DNA of 64,000 nt from Hyphomicrobiales bacterium (GCA_900466875.1 UBNQ01000010.1:21733-85732); one strand, 5' to 3'; counted from the stretch's first letter, positions 34,707 to 44,776 are shown. Notes: generated by a model from the sequence alone, not told the origin. Made by a program: numbers and translations.

Positions 34707-37046
34707 ATGCGGTTTTCGCTGATCTCTTTAGCCGCTTTCGGCATGGCCGCAGTGGCATTGATCGCTTACAAACGGACGTCTGACGTCGATTTCAACGAGA
34801 TTACCGGTTCGTTGACTTCGGCCGGTTCGGTTTCGCCGGGCGCAGATGCAAACCGCACGGCCCGGGTGCAGGCGCCGCAGCCGACAGCAGCATTGACGGA
34901 TCAGAGGTCAGGGCGCCCTTCGCTGGTGGTCGCCCAGTCGCAGCCCGCATCCCCGGCACTTCAGCAAAGCGCGCAGATTTCGCAGCAGTTCCAGAGCCAG
35001 CCCCAGGTCCAGCCGTCCGGACAGACGCAGCCGAGGCAGGGCGCTCAGGCGCCTGCCGCAGCCCCCCAGGTCGATGAAAGCGCGCTTCGTTATTTCGCAG
35101 CCCGCGGCGACACCGCCCGGCTCGAAGCAGAGATTTCCCGCCTGCGTGCGCTCTATCCCAACTGGACGCCACCGGCCGATCCGCTGGCGGCGCGCCCGAC
35201 CACCGACCCGCAGCTGGAGAACATGTGGGATCTTTATGCGCAGGCGCGTTATGCCGACGTTCGCAAGGCAATCTCGGATCGCCAGGTGGCGGAGCCGAGC
35301 TGGCAGCCGCCGGCCGATCTTCTGGACCGGCTGAAACTCGCAGAGGCGCGTACCCGCCTGACGGCGGCGTCGGACGCGAAGACCTATGACGAGGTCATCC
35401 GCATCGCGGCCGAAAACCCGACGCTTCTGACCTGCAGCGAGGTGGATGTACTCTGGCGTCTGGCGGAAGCCTTTGCCGATACCGACCGCATGCCGCGGGC
35501 GCGCGACGCCTATCTCTACGTGCTCAGCAATTGCGACAATCCGTCGGAGCGTCTGGCAACGGTCCAGAAGGCGAGCGAACTGCTGACGCCCGACATGATC
35601 GAAGACCTTCTGTCGAAAGAGCGGCCCGGCGCTGACGGGCAACCCGAATTCGAGAGCCTGCGCGACGATCTCGCCCGCCGTCTGGTCGGCGAGGGCAATA
35701 CCGACGAGAAGCTCGTTGTTGCCGAAAAATATCTGTCTCGTCTGGAAAGACTGGCGGAGACCGATCAGCTGGCGTCCGACGCTCTGCTTCTCGGCTGGTA
35801 TCGTTACCGCCGTGATGATCTCGGCGGCGCCGAGCGCTGGTTCCGCAAGGCCTTTACCAAGGAAGAGACAGCATCTGCAGCCGAAGGCCTGGCGCTGACC
35901 CTGACGCGCCAGAACTCGCCGCTCGAAGCCGAAAACGTCCTCTACAAGTGGCGCGACAGCTCGCCCGGTTCGAAGGCCGCCTATATGGCCGCCGTCGCCA
36001 ACCTTCTGGCCATCGATCCTCCGCCGATCCTGCAGGAGGAAGTGCTGTCGCGGATGGCGCCGGTGGTCATCGAGGCCAAGGATGCCGCAGCGGCTCAGCA
36101 GTTCGGCTGGTATGCGCGCTACATGCGTCAGCCGGCGACAGCCGCCCAGTGGTTCGCCGCCGCCTTGACCTGGAAGCCTGACGACGAACCGTCCGCCTAC
36201 GGCCTGGTTCTGAGCCGCAACGACCTCGGCGACAGGGCCGGCGTCGCGGCGATCCAGCGCACCTGGGCCGGCAGGTCCGACCGTATCGCCAATCTCGGCG
36301 AGGATGATCGTCGTCGCCTTCAGGGGCAGGATTATCTGTCGCAGCTGACGCCGCCGCCGCAGTATCCGGCCCAGCAATACCCGGTTCAACAGCAGCAAGC
36401 ACAGCCGCAGCCGCGCCAGCAGCAGCCTTATGTCCAACAGGCTGATCCCGGCATGGCGCGGAGCTATGCACCGACACCGGTGCAGAGAGCTGCGCCGCGC
36501 GTGGTTCGTGCGGCTCCCGCCCGTACGGCCCCGGTGAACCGTGGGTGCGCTTCCACGGTCGACCCGCGTCAACTCTCTCCCGATCAGGCTTTGGCCCGCG
36601 GCTGGTGCCTGATGGATCTCAATCGCCCGCTGGAAGCCGCACAGGCATTCGATGTCGGCACGATGGCCTCGTCCCAGGCCGCCCGCTCCGATGCCGCTTA
36701 TGGCAAGAGCCTCGCATACCTGCGTGTCGGCTTGACCGACAAGGCGGCTGCCGCGGCCACCATCGCGCCGCAGAACAACACCCGCGCCGTCGAGCTTCAG
36801 TCCTCGATCCTTGCTGACCGTGCGGTCAACGCGTTCAAATCGGCGCGTTACAGGGAGGCGCTGATCGCACTCGACCAACGGGCCCAGATCGTTCCTGAAC
36901 AGACCGATCTGATGAGCCTGCGCGGATATGCCCTGCTGAACCTCGGCCGGCAGGGGGAGGCCATGCGCATTTTCCAGGCTCTGGCCGATCTCGGCAACAA
37001 GGATGGATTGCGGGCAATTGCAGACCTTACAAGCCGCGGCAATTGA
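34707..37046 (+). CDS. TPR protein of cellulose synthesis, BcsK/BcsC-like
   Basis: A 779-residue protein. The start at 34707 gives a short N-terminal membrane segment (MRFSLISLAAFGMAAVALIA), followed by a Gln/Pro/Ala-rich linker (about 50-120), multiple TPR-like helical pairs (about 200-470), a second Gln/Pro-rich linker (about 545-615) and further TPR units to the end. It has no outer-membrane beta barrel, so it is not a full BcsC. Type III cellulose clusters encode a TPR protein called BcsK in this position, divergent from bcsN. Likely a periplasmic scaffold bridging the synthase to the envelope. Confidence 0.75.
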   Translation: MRFSLISLAAFGMAAVALIAYKRTSDVDFNEITGSLTSAGSVSPGADANRTARVQAPQPTAALTDQRSGRPSLVVAQSQPASPALQQSAQISQQFQSQPQVQPSGQTQPRQGAQAPAAAPQVDESALRYFAARGDTARLEAEISRLRALYPNWTPPADPLAARPTTDPQLENMWDLYAQARYADVRKAISDRQVAEPSWQPPADLLDRLKLAEARTRLTAASDAKTYDEVIRIAAENPTLLTCSEVDVLWRLAEAFADTDRMPRARDAYLYVLSNCDNPSERLATVQKASELLTPDMIEDLLSKERPGADGQPEFESLRDDLARRLVGEGNTDEKLVVAEKYLSRLERLAETDQLASDALLLGWYRYRRDDLGGAERWFRKAFTKEETASAAEGLALTLTRQNSPLEAENVLYKWRDSSPGSKAAYMAAVANLLAIDPPPILQEEVLSRMAPVVIEAKDAAAAQQFGWYARYMRQPATAAQWFAAALTWKPDDEPSAYGLVLSRNDLGDRAGVAAIQRTWAGRSDRIANLGEDDRRRLQGQDYLSQLTPPPQYPAQQYPVQQQQAQPQPRQQQPYVQQADPGMARSYAPTPVQRAAPRVVRAAPARTAPVNRGCASTVDPRQLSPDQALARGWCLMDLNRPLEAAQAFDVGTMASSQAARSDAAYGKSLAYLRVGLTDKAAAAATIAPQNNTRAVELQSSILADRAVNAFKSARYREALIALDQRAQIVPEQTDLMSLRGYALLNLGRQGEAMRIFQALADLGNKDGLRAIADLTSRGN

Positions 37047-37418
37047 TCGGGTAAAACCTCTGCTTGCAATTTCCTAAATGGTGTCCCGATACCGCTCTAT
37101 CTTCCGCTGTTCTATAGCAAAACAGCCGATATCCATGGTCCATTAACCTTCGCGCAAGGAATTAACCATACAAATTGGACTATACGGCGAAAAGGGGACG
37201 ACTGCGGTCTGCTCACCAAGGCATGAAGCCGCCAAGGCCGTACCGGTTTGAATCCGGTATCCACTCTTGAAAAGTCAGAAAAACTGCGATGACCGCTTTT
37301 GCACGGCACGGATTATTTCCCGTAGTCGAGACAATCGTTGTTCATCTCCAGTCTCTGACCCGCATGGCTTTTTTCACGCCGGCTTTCCGGTTCGTGTGGT
37401 TTTTGGGGACGACTTTTG
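37047..37418. other. Leader and promoter region of the chemotaxis operon
   Basis: 372 bases without a supportable gene. It holds two direct ATTAACC heptamers (37142-37148 and 37161-37167), 19 bases apart, resembling CtrA half-sites. About 75 bases further is a small hairpin (stem TACCGG at 37241-37246 with CCGGTA at 37254-37259, loop TTTGAAT) that looks like a tRNA T-arm. The surrounding GC-rich stretch may fold as a 5' leader. Confidence 0.4.
37142..37167 (+). promoter_or_regulatory. Paired ATTAACC motifs upstream of the chemotaxis operon
   Basis: Two identical ATTAACC heptamers start 19 bases apart, upstream of the chemotaxis operon. CtrA sites in alphaproteobacteria read TTAA-N7-TTAA; the spacing here is 15 between TTAA cores, so they could be two half-sites or an unrelated regulator's repeat. 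Confidence 0.3.
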
Positions 37419-39035
37419 GTGCAGGACACGCCAAGCGAACAGGTTCGACGTCGCCAGGCAGGCAGCCTTGGCGAGAGACTGGCATTTGCCGGGCTCGACG
37501 GGGATCTGTGCGACCTGCTCCGCCGGTGTCGCCCCCAGCTCGAAGGCCATCTGAAGAACGGCCTGCGCGATCTTTTCCAACGCCTGCAATCCTCTCCCGA
37601 AGCCTCCAGCCATTTCGAGACCGAACAGCAGGTCGACCGGCTGAACGACCTTCAGGCCTCCCACTGGGCAGTGCTCACGGACGCGCGTTTCGACGCGCTT
37701 TATGCGGATCGCGTCAAGGTTCTGTCCGATACCGAAAGCCGCATGGGGCTAGACCCGCGCTGGCACATTGCCGGCCATTCGGTAATGCTGGAACACCTCA
37801 TCCTCGGCGCGGTGGAGGATTTTGCCCCGCGTTCATTCCTTCCCGGCGCCCGTCGGCGCGAGCTGGAATTGCGCGACCTCATCGCCGCCCTCCTGCGCCT
37901 GGTCATGGTCGACGTCGAAATCGCCGTATCCCTTCGTTTCAACGAACTGCGGCAGAAGCACCAGCGCGCATTGGCCGACCAGCGCAGCGCCGATCAGGCC
38001 GAAGCGGTCGATACCTTTGCCGCCGTCATCGGTGCGCTCGCAGACCGTGATCTGACCGCCGCCCTGCCGCACGACGTGCCGGAAGCCTATCGCGAACTGA
38101 CCGACCTCCTGTCCGGTGCGATCGGCGGGATGCGCACCTCTGTCAGCATCATTGACAGCGCCGGCATGCAGGCTGTCGGCCTGACCGATGCCATGGCGCG
38201 CAACGCCTCGACTTTCGCTGCCGCTTCCGAAGAGCAGGCGCGCCGGGCACAGTCGGTACACAACGACCTTCATCAGCTCTCCGCCCTCGTCAAGGAAAGC
38301 GTTGCCGGAACCTCCGCTGCCGAAAATGCGGCTGTCGCCACCCGCCGTTCCGTCGAGGAAAGCGGCGAGATCGTCGGTCGGGCCATCAGCGCCATGACCG
38401 ATATCGAGAATTCGGCCGAAAAGATCGGCGAAATCATCGGCGTCATCGACGAGATCGCCTTCCAGACCAACCTTCTCGCGCTCAACGCCGGCATCGAAGC
38501 GGCGCGCGCCGGCGATAGCGGCCGTGGTTTTGCCGTCGTCGCGCAGGAGGTGAGGGCGCTCGCCCAGCGTTCCGCCGATGCGGCCCGCGAGATCAAGACA
38601 TTGGTCACAGGTACCAAGAGCCAGGTCGGCGCAGGTGTCGACATGGTCCACCGCACCCAGGCCGCGATCGGCGGCATCGTCCAGCAGGTCGGCGCGATCA
38701 ACGATGCGATCACCGGTGTCGCGCGCCGCACGGTCGAGCAAGCCGATGGCCTGAACCGCGTCACCTCCGAGATCGGTTCGCTCAGCCACGAGATCGGTGC
38801 AAATGCGAGCTTTGCCCGCAATACCGGCGAAAGCGCCGATGAACTTCATACCGTCATTCTCGAACTGGGCCGTACCGTGCGCGAATTCCGCATCGCACGC
38901 CAGCGCAACGGCGAGGACGGCTACGAGGACAGGCGCGCGCCGGCTCAAGCGGCTGGCGGCGCGTTGATCGACCGATATCACGCATCGGCAGAAGCCGAGG
39001 CGCAACCCTTTTTCAAACGGCAAGGAACACGCTGA
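37419..39035 (+). CDS. icpA: Soluble globin-coupled chemotaxis receptor (IcpA/HemAT-like)
   Basis: A 538-residue cytoplasmic chemoreceptor; no transmembrane helices. Residues about 10-165 form a protoglobin-type sensor: H82 in [20 protein letters not shown] is placed like the proximal heme His of HemAT, and [17 protein letters not shown] follows. Residues about 250-500 are an MCP signalling domain with the canonical tip [20 protein letters not shown] and [21 protein letters not shown]. The GTG at 37419 is chosen because GGGGAC lies 8 bases upstream. It heads the che operon, as icpA does in S. meliloti. Likely an oxygen or redox receptor for aerotaxis. Confidence 0.9.
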   Translation: MQDTPSEQVRRRQAGSLGERLAFAGLDGDLCDLLRRCRPQLEGHLKNGLRDLFQRLQSSPEASSHFETEQQVDRLNDLQASHWAVLTDARFDALYADRVKVLSDTESRMGLDPRWHIAGHSVMLEHLILGAVEDFAPRSFLPGARRRELELRDLIAALLRLVMVDVEIAVSLRFNELRQKHQRALADQRSADQAEAVDTFAAVIGALADRDLTAALPHDVPEAYRELTDLLSGAIGGMRTSVSIIDSAGMQAVGLTDAMARNASTFAAASEEQARRAQSVHNDLHQLSALVKESVAGTSAAENAAVATRRSVEESGEIVGRAISAMTDIENSAEKIGEIIGVIDEIAFQTNLLALNAGIEAARAGDSGRGFAVVAQEVRALAQRSADAAREIKTLVTGTKSQVGAGVDMVHRTQAAIGGIVQQVGAINDAITGVARRTVEQADGLNRVTSEIGSLSHEIGANASFARNTGESADELHTVILELGRTVREFRIARQRNGEDGYEDRRAPAQAAGGALIDRYHASAEAEAQPFFKRQGTR

Positions 39036-39328
39036 TGGCAGCAAGGAAGGCCGCATCGGGAAAACTGGCTCTCTCGCCAGTTCTCGACCTCAACGAAGCA
39101 TCGGTGCTGCACGGCAAGCTGATGTCCATGCGCGGCAAGGACGTCGTGATCGATGCTTCGGCGGTAGAGCGTGTCGGCGTGCAATGCGCCCAGGTTCTGG
39201 TTGCCGGCGCCGCCGCGTGGCAGGCCGACAAGAAGTCATTCCTCGTCGAAAAGGCATCGGATGCCTTTGAAAAGACGATGCAGCTGATTGGAATCAGCGA
39301 AACCCAGTTAATTGCTAAGGAGATCTAG
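39035..39328 (+). CDS. cheS: STAS-domain chemotaxis protein CheS
   Basis: A 97-residue STAS-fold protein (VLDLNEASVLHGKLMSM, VVIDASAVERVGVQCAQVL). In S. meliloti the protein encoded here (CheS) binds CheA and enhances dephosphorylation of CheY1, helping phosphate flow to the sink. The ATG overlaps the TGA of icpA and the stop is 2 bases before cheY1, so it is translationally coupled in the operon. Confidence 0.88.
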   Translation: MAARKAASGKLALSPVLDLNEASVLHGKLMSMRGKDVVIDASAVERVGVQCAQVLVAGAAAWQADKKSFLVEKASDAFEKTMQLIGISETQLIAKEI

Positions 39329-39330
39329 CA

Positions 39331-39696
39331 ATGAAGAAAAAAGTACTGACCGTGGATGATTCACGGACGATCCGGAACATGCTTCTGGTGACGCTCAACA
39401 ATGCCGGTTTCGAAACGATCCAGGCAGAAGACGGCATCGAAGGCCTCGAGGTTCTCGAAGGCTGCAATCCGGATGTCATCGTCACCGACATCAACATGCC
39501 GCGTCTCGATGGCTTCGGCTTCATCGAAGGCGTGCGTCGCAACGAGAAATACCGCGCTGTTCCGATCCTGGTCCTGACCACGGAAAGCGATGCCGAAAAG
39601 AAGAACCGCGCCCGCCAGGCCGGCGCGACCGGCTGGATCGTCAAGCCTTTCGATCCGGCAAAACTCATTGATGCGATCGAGCGTGTAACCGCCTGA
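39331..39696 (+). CDS. cheY1: Chemotaxis response regulator CheY1
   Basis: A 121-residue single receiver domain. The acidic pair DD (9-10), phosphoacceptor D53 (VTDINMPRLDG), switch Thr in LVLTTES and K in IVKPF are all present. In S. meliloti CheY1 acts as a phosphate sink drawing phosphoryl groups from CheY2-P through CheA. It lies between cheS and cheA. Confidence 0.93.
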   Translation: MKKKVLTVDDSRTIRNMLLVTLNNAGFETIQAEDGIEGLEVLEGCNPDVIVTDINMPRLDGFGFIEGVRRNEKYRAVPILVLTTESDAEKKNRARQAGATGWIVKPFDPAKLIDAIERVTA

Positions 39697-39712
39697 ACCG
39701 GGAATTCCTCCG

Positions 39713-41941
39713 ATGGATATGAACGAAATCAAAGAGATCTTCTTTCAGGAATGCGAAGAACAGCTCGCTGAACTGGAATCCGGTCTTCTCAAGCTGAACG
39801 ATGGGGATCGCGACCCCGAGACGGTCAACGCCGTTTTCCGCGCCGTTCATTCCATCAAGGGAGGTGCCGGCGCTTTCGGTCTGGAAGAACTCGTGGCCTT
39901 TGCCCACGTCTTCGAGACGACGCTGGACTGCGTACGCTCCAACAAGCTGGAGCCGAATCAGGATGTCCTGAAGGTCATGCTCAAGTCGGCCGACGTGCTC
40001 GCCGACCTCGTCACCTGCTCGCGTGATGGCGGCAGTGTCGAGGAAAGCCGCACTCGCGGACTGGTCAAGGAACTGGAAGCTCTGGCCAATGGCGAGGCGC
40101 CGCCGGCCGCTGAGGCGCCGAAGGCTGCAAAGCCCGCCGCGGCTCCGGTCGTACAACCGACCGACGACAGCGGCTTCCAGCCTATCCCCTTCACCTTCGA
40201 CAGTTTCGGCGACGACGAAGCCGTCGAGGATCAGTTCACCTACGAGGTCACCTTCAAGCCGACGCGTGAACTCTATTCCAAGGGCAATGAAGCAGCTCTT
40301 CTGCTCCGGGATCTGTCCCGCCTCGGCGAGATGAGCATCGCCTGCGACATGGACCAGCTGCCGGCGCTGGAAAGCATGGATCCGGAAGCATCCTATTTCG
40401 GCTGGAAGATCTCCATCACCACGCCGAAGTCCGAGGATGAAGTCCGCGCCGTCTTCGAATTTGCCGAATGGGATTGCGAACTGGATGTCAAGTCGGCGGA
40501 AACAGCCGAAGGCGAAGAACTGCCGATGATCCCGGTACCGTTCGATCTCTCCGCGCTCGACGACGAGCCGGCGGAGGCCGTTCAGCCGCAGGCCGAGACT
40601 GCCGCCAAGGCCAGCGTGCCGGAAGCAACCTCGAGTGTCGCCAAGGCGGTCAATGCCGCAGTCGAAAAGAAGGAAAGCGCTGCGACCGCCGCTGCCGCTG
40701 CTGCCCAGAACAATGCAGCCGCCGCATCATCGGTCGGTCAGACGATCCGCGTCGATCTCGATCGCGTCGACCGTCTGATCAACCTCGTCGGCGAGCTTGT
40801 CATCAACCAGGCAATGCTGTCGCAGAGCGTCATCGAGAACGACAATAACGGCGTCTCCTCGATCAATATGGGTCTGGAAGAGCTGCAGCAGCTCACCCGC
40901 GAGATCCAGGACTCGGTCATGGCCATCCGCGCGCAGCCGGTGAAGCCGGTCTTCCAGCGCATGTCGCGTATCGTCCGCGAAGTGGCCGACATGGTCGGCA
41001 AGCAGATCCGCCTCGTCACCGAAGGTGAGAATACCGAAGTCGACAAGACGGTCATCGACAAGATCGCCGAACCGCTGACCCATATGATCCGCAATGCCGT
41101 CGACCACGGCATCGAGAGCCCGGAAAAGCGCGAAGCTGCCGGCAAGGATCCGGAAGGCACCATCAAGCTCTCCGCAAAGCATCGTTCGGGCCGCATCCTG
41201 ATCGAGCTCATCGACGATGGCGGCGGTATCAACCGCGAGCGCGTCAAGCAGAAGGCGATCGACAACGATCTGATCAGCCCCGATGCCAACCTGTCGGACG
41301 AGGAAATCGACAACCTGATCTTCGCTCCGGGCTTCTCGACGGCCGACAAGATCTCCGACATTTCCGGCCGCGGCGTCGGCATGGACGTGGTCAAGCGTTC
41401 GATCCAGGCGCTCGGCGGCCGTATCTCGATCTCTTCGCGTCCGGGCCTCGGCTCGACCTTCACCATGAGCCTCCCGCTGACGCTTGCCGTCCTCGACGGC
41501 ATGGTCGTCACCGTGGCCGGCCAGACGCTGGTCGTGCCGCTGACGGCGATCGTCGAAACGCTTCAGCCTGAAGCCTCCGCCATCCACTCCTTCGGCGCGA
41601 ACCAGCGGCTCATCTCGATCCGCAACTCGTTCTGCCCGCTGGTCGATGTCGGCCGCATCCTGAACTTCCGCGCCAACCAGGCCAATCCGGTCGACGGCGT
41701 GGCGCTGCTGGTGGAATCCGAAGGTGGCGGCCAGCGCGCCCTGATGGTCGATGCCATCCAGGGACAGCGCCAGGTCGTCATCAAGTCGCTCGAGGCCAAC
41801 TACACCCACGTTCCGGGCATCGCCGCGGCAACCATCCTTGGCGATGGACGCGTGGCGCTCATCCTTGATGTCGATGCGGTTGTCGGCGCCTCGCGCGGCC
41901 AGTCGCTGAAGCCTGAAATGTCGCTCGCAGCTACGGGATAA
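39713..41941 (+). CDS. cheA: Chemotaxis histidine kinase CheA
   Basis: A 742-residue CheA. P1 Hpt domain with H46 (AVFRAVHSIKGGAGAFG), an Ala-rich linker near 135-150, the P2-like region (about 160-260), a long Ala/Glu linker (about 275-335), the P3 dimerisation domain, the P4 HATPase domain with N box HMIRNAVDHGIESPEKREAA and G boxes DDGGGI and GRGVGMDVV, and a C-terminal CheW-like P5. It phosphorylates CheY1, CheY2 and CheB in response to receptor arrays. Complete and in its normal operon place. Confidence 0.97.
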   Translation: MDMNEIKEIFFQECEEQLAELESGLLKLNDGDRDPETVNAVFRAVHSIKGGAGAFGLEELVAFAHVFETTLDCVRSNKLEPNQDVLKVMLKSADVLADLVTCSRDGGSVEESRTRGLVKELEALANGEAPPAAEAPKAAKPAAAPVVQPTDDSGFQPIPFTFDSFGDDEAVEDQFTYEVTFKPTRELYSKGNEAALLLRDLSRLGEMSIACDMDQLPALESMDPEASYFGWKISITTPKSEDEVRAVFEFAEWDCELDVKSAETAEGEELPMIPVPFDLSALDDEPAEAVQPQAETAAKASVPEATSSVAKAVNAAVEKKESAATAAAAAAQNNAAAASSVGQTIRVDLDRVDRLINLVGELVINQAMLSQSVIENDNNGVSSINMGLEELQQLTREIQDSVMAIRAQPVKPVFQRMSRIVREVADMVGKQIRLVTEGENTEVDKTVIDKIAEPLTHMIRNAVDHGIESPEKREAAGKDPEGTIKLSAKHRSGRILIELIDDGGGINRERVKQKAIDNDLISPDANLSDEEIDNLIFAPGFSTADKISDISGRGVGMDVVKRSIQALGGRISISSRPGLGSTFTMSLPLTLAVLDGMVVTVAGQTLVVPLTAIVETLQPEASAIHSFGANQRLISIRNSFCPLVDVGRILNFRANQANPVDGVALLVESEGGGQRALMVDAIQGQRQVVIKSLEANYTHVPGIAAATILGDGRVALILDVDAVVGASRGQSLKPEMSLAATG

Positions 41942-41949
41942 CGGGGTCG

Positions 41950-42435
41950 ATGAGCGTATCTTGTGCCGTGAAGTCTCTTTCGCAGGGAAGCCGGGAGCTG
42001 ATCGCTTTCCGGATTGGCGATCAGGAATTTTGCGTGAACATCATGTCCGTCCGCGAGATCCGCGGATGGACGTTAGCCACCCCGATGCCGCATTCGCCGC
42101 CTTATGTCATGGGCGTCATCAATCTGCGCGGCGCGGTTTTGCCGATCATCGATATGTCCGCGCGACTGGGCATGAAGCCGGCGGAGCCGACGGCCCGCCA
42201 TGTGATCATCGTCGCGCAGGTTAAGAGCAAGGTGGTCGGCCTCCTGGTCGAGGCCGTTTCCGATATCCTTACGATTACCGATGATAATATCCAGCCAGTC
42301 CCGGAGATCTCTTCGGACCTGGAAAAGCTGTACGCGAGGGGAATCCTGGCAATCGACACGCGGATGATCTGCCTGATCGAACTGGAAGCCCTCTTCCCTG
42401 AGAAAGCTCACGACAAGGAAAGTGAAGCTGCATGA
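41950..42435 (+). CDS. cheW: Chemotaxis coupling protein CheW
   Basis: A 161-residue CheW-fold adaptor: LIAFRIGDQEFCVNIMSVRE, PYVMGVINLRGAVLPIIDMS. It links MCP tips to CheA. The stop overlaps the start of cheR by 4 bases (ATGA), showing translational coupling. Confidence 0.96.
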   Translation: MSVSCAVKSLSQGSRELIAFRIGDQEFCVNIMSVREIRGWTLATPMPHSPPYVMGVINLRGAVLPIIDMSARLGMKPAEPTARHVIIVAQVKSKVVGLLVEAVSDILTITDDNIQPVPEISSDLEKLYARGILAIDTRMICLIELEALFPEKAHDKESEAA

Positions 42436-43340
42436 TGCCGTTGGGCGCGCTTGATAGCCGGCAGTCGCCGGATGAGGTACTGGCGAGCGGAGAATATCCG
42501 CTGACGCGCCGTGATCTCTCCGAGATTGCTGCAATGATCTATGCCGATGCTGGAATCTATCTCAACGATTCCAAGGCTTCCCTTGTCTATTCGCGTCTGT
42601 CCAAGCACATCCGCAATCTTGGGCTTAAGGGCTTCAGGGAATATTGCGTGCTTGTCTCTTCGCCTGAAGGTGCTGCGGTTCGTCGCGAGATGCTGTCGCA
42701 TCTGACCACGAACTTTACCCGCTTCTTCCGCGAGAACCATCATTTCGAGCACCTGCGTGACGATGTCCTGCCCGGCCTGATCAACCGCGCCAAAAGTGGT
42801 GGTCGCGTTCGCATCTGGTCGGCCGCCTGCTCCGACGGACAGGAACCCTATTCCATCGCGCTCACCGTGCTGGCGATGTTCCCCAATGCCGCCGATTACG
42901 ATTTCCGCATCCTGGCGACCGATATCGATCCCAAGATCCTGGAGACCGCGAGGGCCGGCGCCTATGACGAGAACGCTCTGGAAAGCATCTCGCCGGCCAT
43001 GCGCAAGCAATGGTTCCGCGATGTCGATATCAACGGCCGCCGCAAGTGCCAGATCGACGATCGCGTCAAGAAGCTGATCACCTTCAACGAACTCAACCTG
43101 ATGGCCCAGTGGCCGTTCAAGGGCGGTTTCGATGTCATTTTCTGCCGCAACGTGGTGATCTATTTCGACGAGCCGACGCAGGTGAAGATCTGGTCCCGCT
43201 TCGCATCGCTGCTTCCGGATGGCGGTCACCTTTATATCGGCCATTCCGAGCGCGTGTCGGGAGATGCCAAGCATCACTTCGACAATATCGGGATCACCAC
43301 CTATCGCTACATCGGCAAGCATGCAGGGAGGAAGGCATGA
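42432..43340 (+). CDS. cheR: Chemoreceptor methyltransferase CheR
   Basis: A 302-residue SAM-dependent methyltransferase of receptor glutamates. The N-terminal helical domain (about 22-90) precedes the catalytic domain with [32 protein letters not shown] (SAM site), [11 protein letters not shown] and [14 protein letters not shown]. Two adjacent ATGs open the gene; the first overlaps cheW. The stop overlaps the cheB start by 4 bases. Confidence 0.97.
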   Translation: MMPLGALDSRQSPDEVLASGEYPLTRRDLSEIAAMIYADAGIYLNDSKASLVYSRLSKHIRNLGLKGFREYCVLVSSPEGAAVRREMLSHLTTNFTRFFRENHHFEHLRDDVLPGLINRAKSGGRVRIWSAACSDGQEPYSIALTVLAMFPNAADYDFRILATDIDPKILETARAGAYDENALESISPAMRKQWFRDVDINGRRKCQIDDRVKKLITFNELNLMAQWPFKGGFDVIFCRNVVIYFDEPTQVKIWSRFASLLPDGGHLYIGHSERVSGDAKHHFDNIGITTYRYIGKHAGRKA

Positions 43341-44386
43341 GTGCGCCAGCGCGCGTCCTGGTCGTGGACGACAGCCCCACGATGCGGGGCCTGATCACTG
43401 CCGTACTGAATTCCGATCCCGACGTCAGCGTCATCGGTCAGGCCGGCGATGCCATGGAAGCGCGTGCTGCGATCAAGCAGCTCAACCCGGACGTCGTCAC
43501 GCTCGACATCGAGATGCCGAACATGAACGGGCTCGAGTTCCTCGAAAAGATCATGCGCCTGCGACCGATGCCGGTGATCATGGTCTCGACCATGACCCAT
43601 CACGGTGCCAATGCGACGCTTGCAGCGCTGGAAATCGGCGCTTTCGACTGTGTCGGCAAGCCGGCTCCGGGAGAGCGCCGTCCGTTCATGGATCTCGCCG
43701 AGAAGGTCAAGGCGGCTGCCCGCTCGGGCCGCAAGTGGACGACCTCGTCCGCGTCGGCACCGGTTGCGCCGCCGATGTCCGTTCACGAATACCGCGTCGG
43801 GCGCAAGGTTGTTGCCATTGGATCTTCTACCGGAGGGGTAGAGGCGCTGATTGCGGTGTTGCAAAAATTCCCGCAGAACTGCCCTCCGACAGTAATCACT
43901 CAACATATGCCTCCGACGTTTACGAAAAGTTTTGCAGAACGTCTTAATCGTATCTGCGCTCCTGTCGTGGAGGAAGCAACCGATGGTGCGCGCCTGGAGA
44001 TCGGCAAGATCTATCTCGCGCCCGGCGGCGACCGACATCTGCAGGTGGCAAACCCGTCAGCACCATGCTGCCGGCTGGTCGAGAAGGATCCCGTCAACGG
44101 TCACAGGCCGTCGGTCGATGTGCTTTTCGATTCAGTCGCGGAATTGGCCGGCCGCAATGCGGTTGGTGTCATTCTGACCGGCATGGGGCGCGATGGGGCC
44201 TCCGGACTTCTGAAGATGCGCAGCGCCGGCGCGCGCACGATCGGACAGAACGAGAAGACCTGTGTTGTCTATGGGATGCCGAGGGTCGCCTATGAACTGG
44301 GCGCCGTCGAGCTGCAGCTGCCATTGGGCTCCATTGGAGAAGAAGTTTTGAAATTAACTGCCGCCCGAAAAGAAGGTACCGAATAA
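43337..44386 (+). CDS. cheB: Chemotaxis methylesterase/response regulator CheB
   Basis: A 349-residue two-domain protein. The receiver domain has phosphoacceptor D57 ([13 protein letters not shown]); a linker near 130-155 precedes the methylesterase domain with catalytic Ser in [15 protein letters not shown], His in [17 protein letters not shown], and Asp in [11 protein letters not shown]. It removes methyl groups from receptors for adaptation. The true start at 43337 overlaps cheR; longer frames are chance. CheY2 follows directly after the stop. Confidence 0.97.
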   Translation: MSAPARVLVVDDSPTMRGLITAVLNSDPDVSVIGQAGDAMEARAAIKQLNPDVVTLDIEMPNMNGLEFLEKIMRLRPMPVIMVSTMTHHGANATLAALEIGAFDCVGKPAPGERRPFMDLAEKVKAAARSGRKWTTSSASAPVAPPMSVHEYRVGRKVVAIGSSTGGVEALIAVLQKFPQNCPPTVITQHMPPTFTKSFAERLNRICAPVVEEATDGARLEIGKIYLAPGGDRHLQVANPSAPCCRLVEKDPVNGHRPSVDVLFDSVAELAGRNAVGVILTGMGRDGASGLLKMRSAGARTIGQNEKTCVVYGMPRVAYELGAVELQLPLGSIGEEVLKLTAARKEGTE

Positions 44387-44776
44387 ATGTCTCTCGCTGA
44401 AAAAATCAAAGTTCTGATTGTCGACGATCAGGTCACCAGCCGTCTGCTGCTCAGCGAGGCTCTGACGCAGCTCGGCTTCAAGCAGATCACCTCCGCCGGC
44501 GACGGCGTGCAGGGCATGAAGATCATGACCGAACAGCCGCATCATCTTGTCATTTCCGACTTCAACATGCCGAACATGGACGGCATCGGCTTCCTGCAGG
44601 CCGTGCGCTCCAACCCGAGCACGAAAAAGGCGGCTTTCATCATCCTGACGGCCCAGGGCGATCGCGCGCTGGTGCAGAAAGCAGCCCAGCTGGGCGCCAA
44701 CAACGTTCTGGCCAAGCCATTCACCATCGAAAAGATGAAGGCCGCTATCGAAGCGGTGTTCGGAGCCCTCAAATGA
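44387..44776 (+). CDS. cheY2: Chemotaxis response regulator CheY2
   Basis: A 129-residue receiver domain with DD at 13-14, phosphoacceptor D58 ([12 protein letters not shown]), switch residue in FIILTAQ and K in VLAKPF. In S. meliloti CheY2-P is the motor-acting regulator that slows flagellar rotation. Its ATG directly follows the cheB stop and its own stop overlaps cheD by 4 bases. Confidence 0.95.
   Translation: MSLAEKIKVLIVDDQVTSRLLLSEALTQLGFKQITSAGDGVQGMKIMTEQPHHLVISDFNMPNMDGIGFLQAVRSNPSTKKAAFIILTAQGDRALVQKAAQLGANNVLAKPFTIEKMKAAIEAVFGALK

Noticed and set aside
34908-36878. 656-codon minus-strand frame opposite the TPR protein
   Set aside because: The TPR pattern, linker composition and cellulose context support the plus-strand gene.
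37170-37260. Class I c-di-GMP riboswitch upstream of the che operon
   Set aside because: A GGGGACG stretch near a GAAAA looked suggestive, but the conserved GGCAAACC core and tetraloop-receptor pattern are absent by eye.
37289-38050. Alternative 253-codon frame at the start of icpA
   Set aside because: Its sequence becomes Arg/Pro-rich after 50 codons and overlaps the globin domain of the real receptor.
40727-41809. 360-codon minus-strand frame inside cheA
   Set aside because: cheA motifs are complete in the plus frame; this is its antisense shadow.
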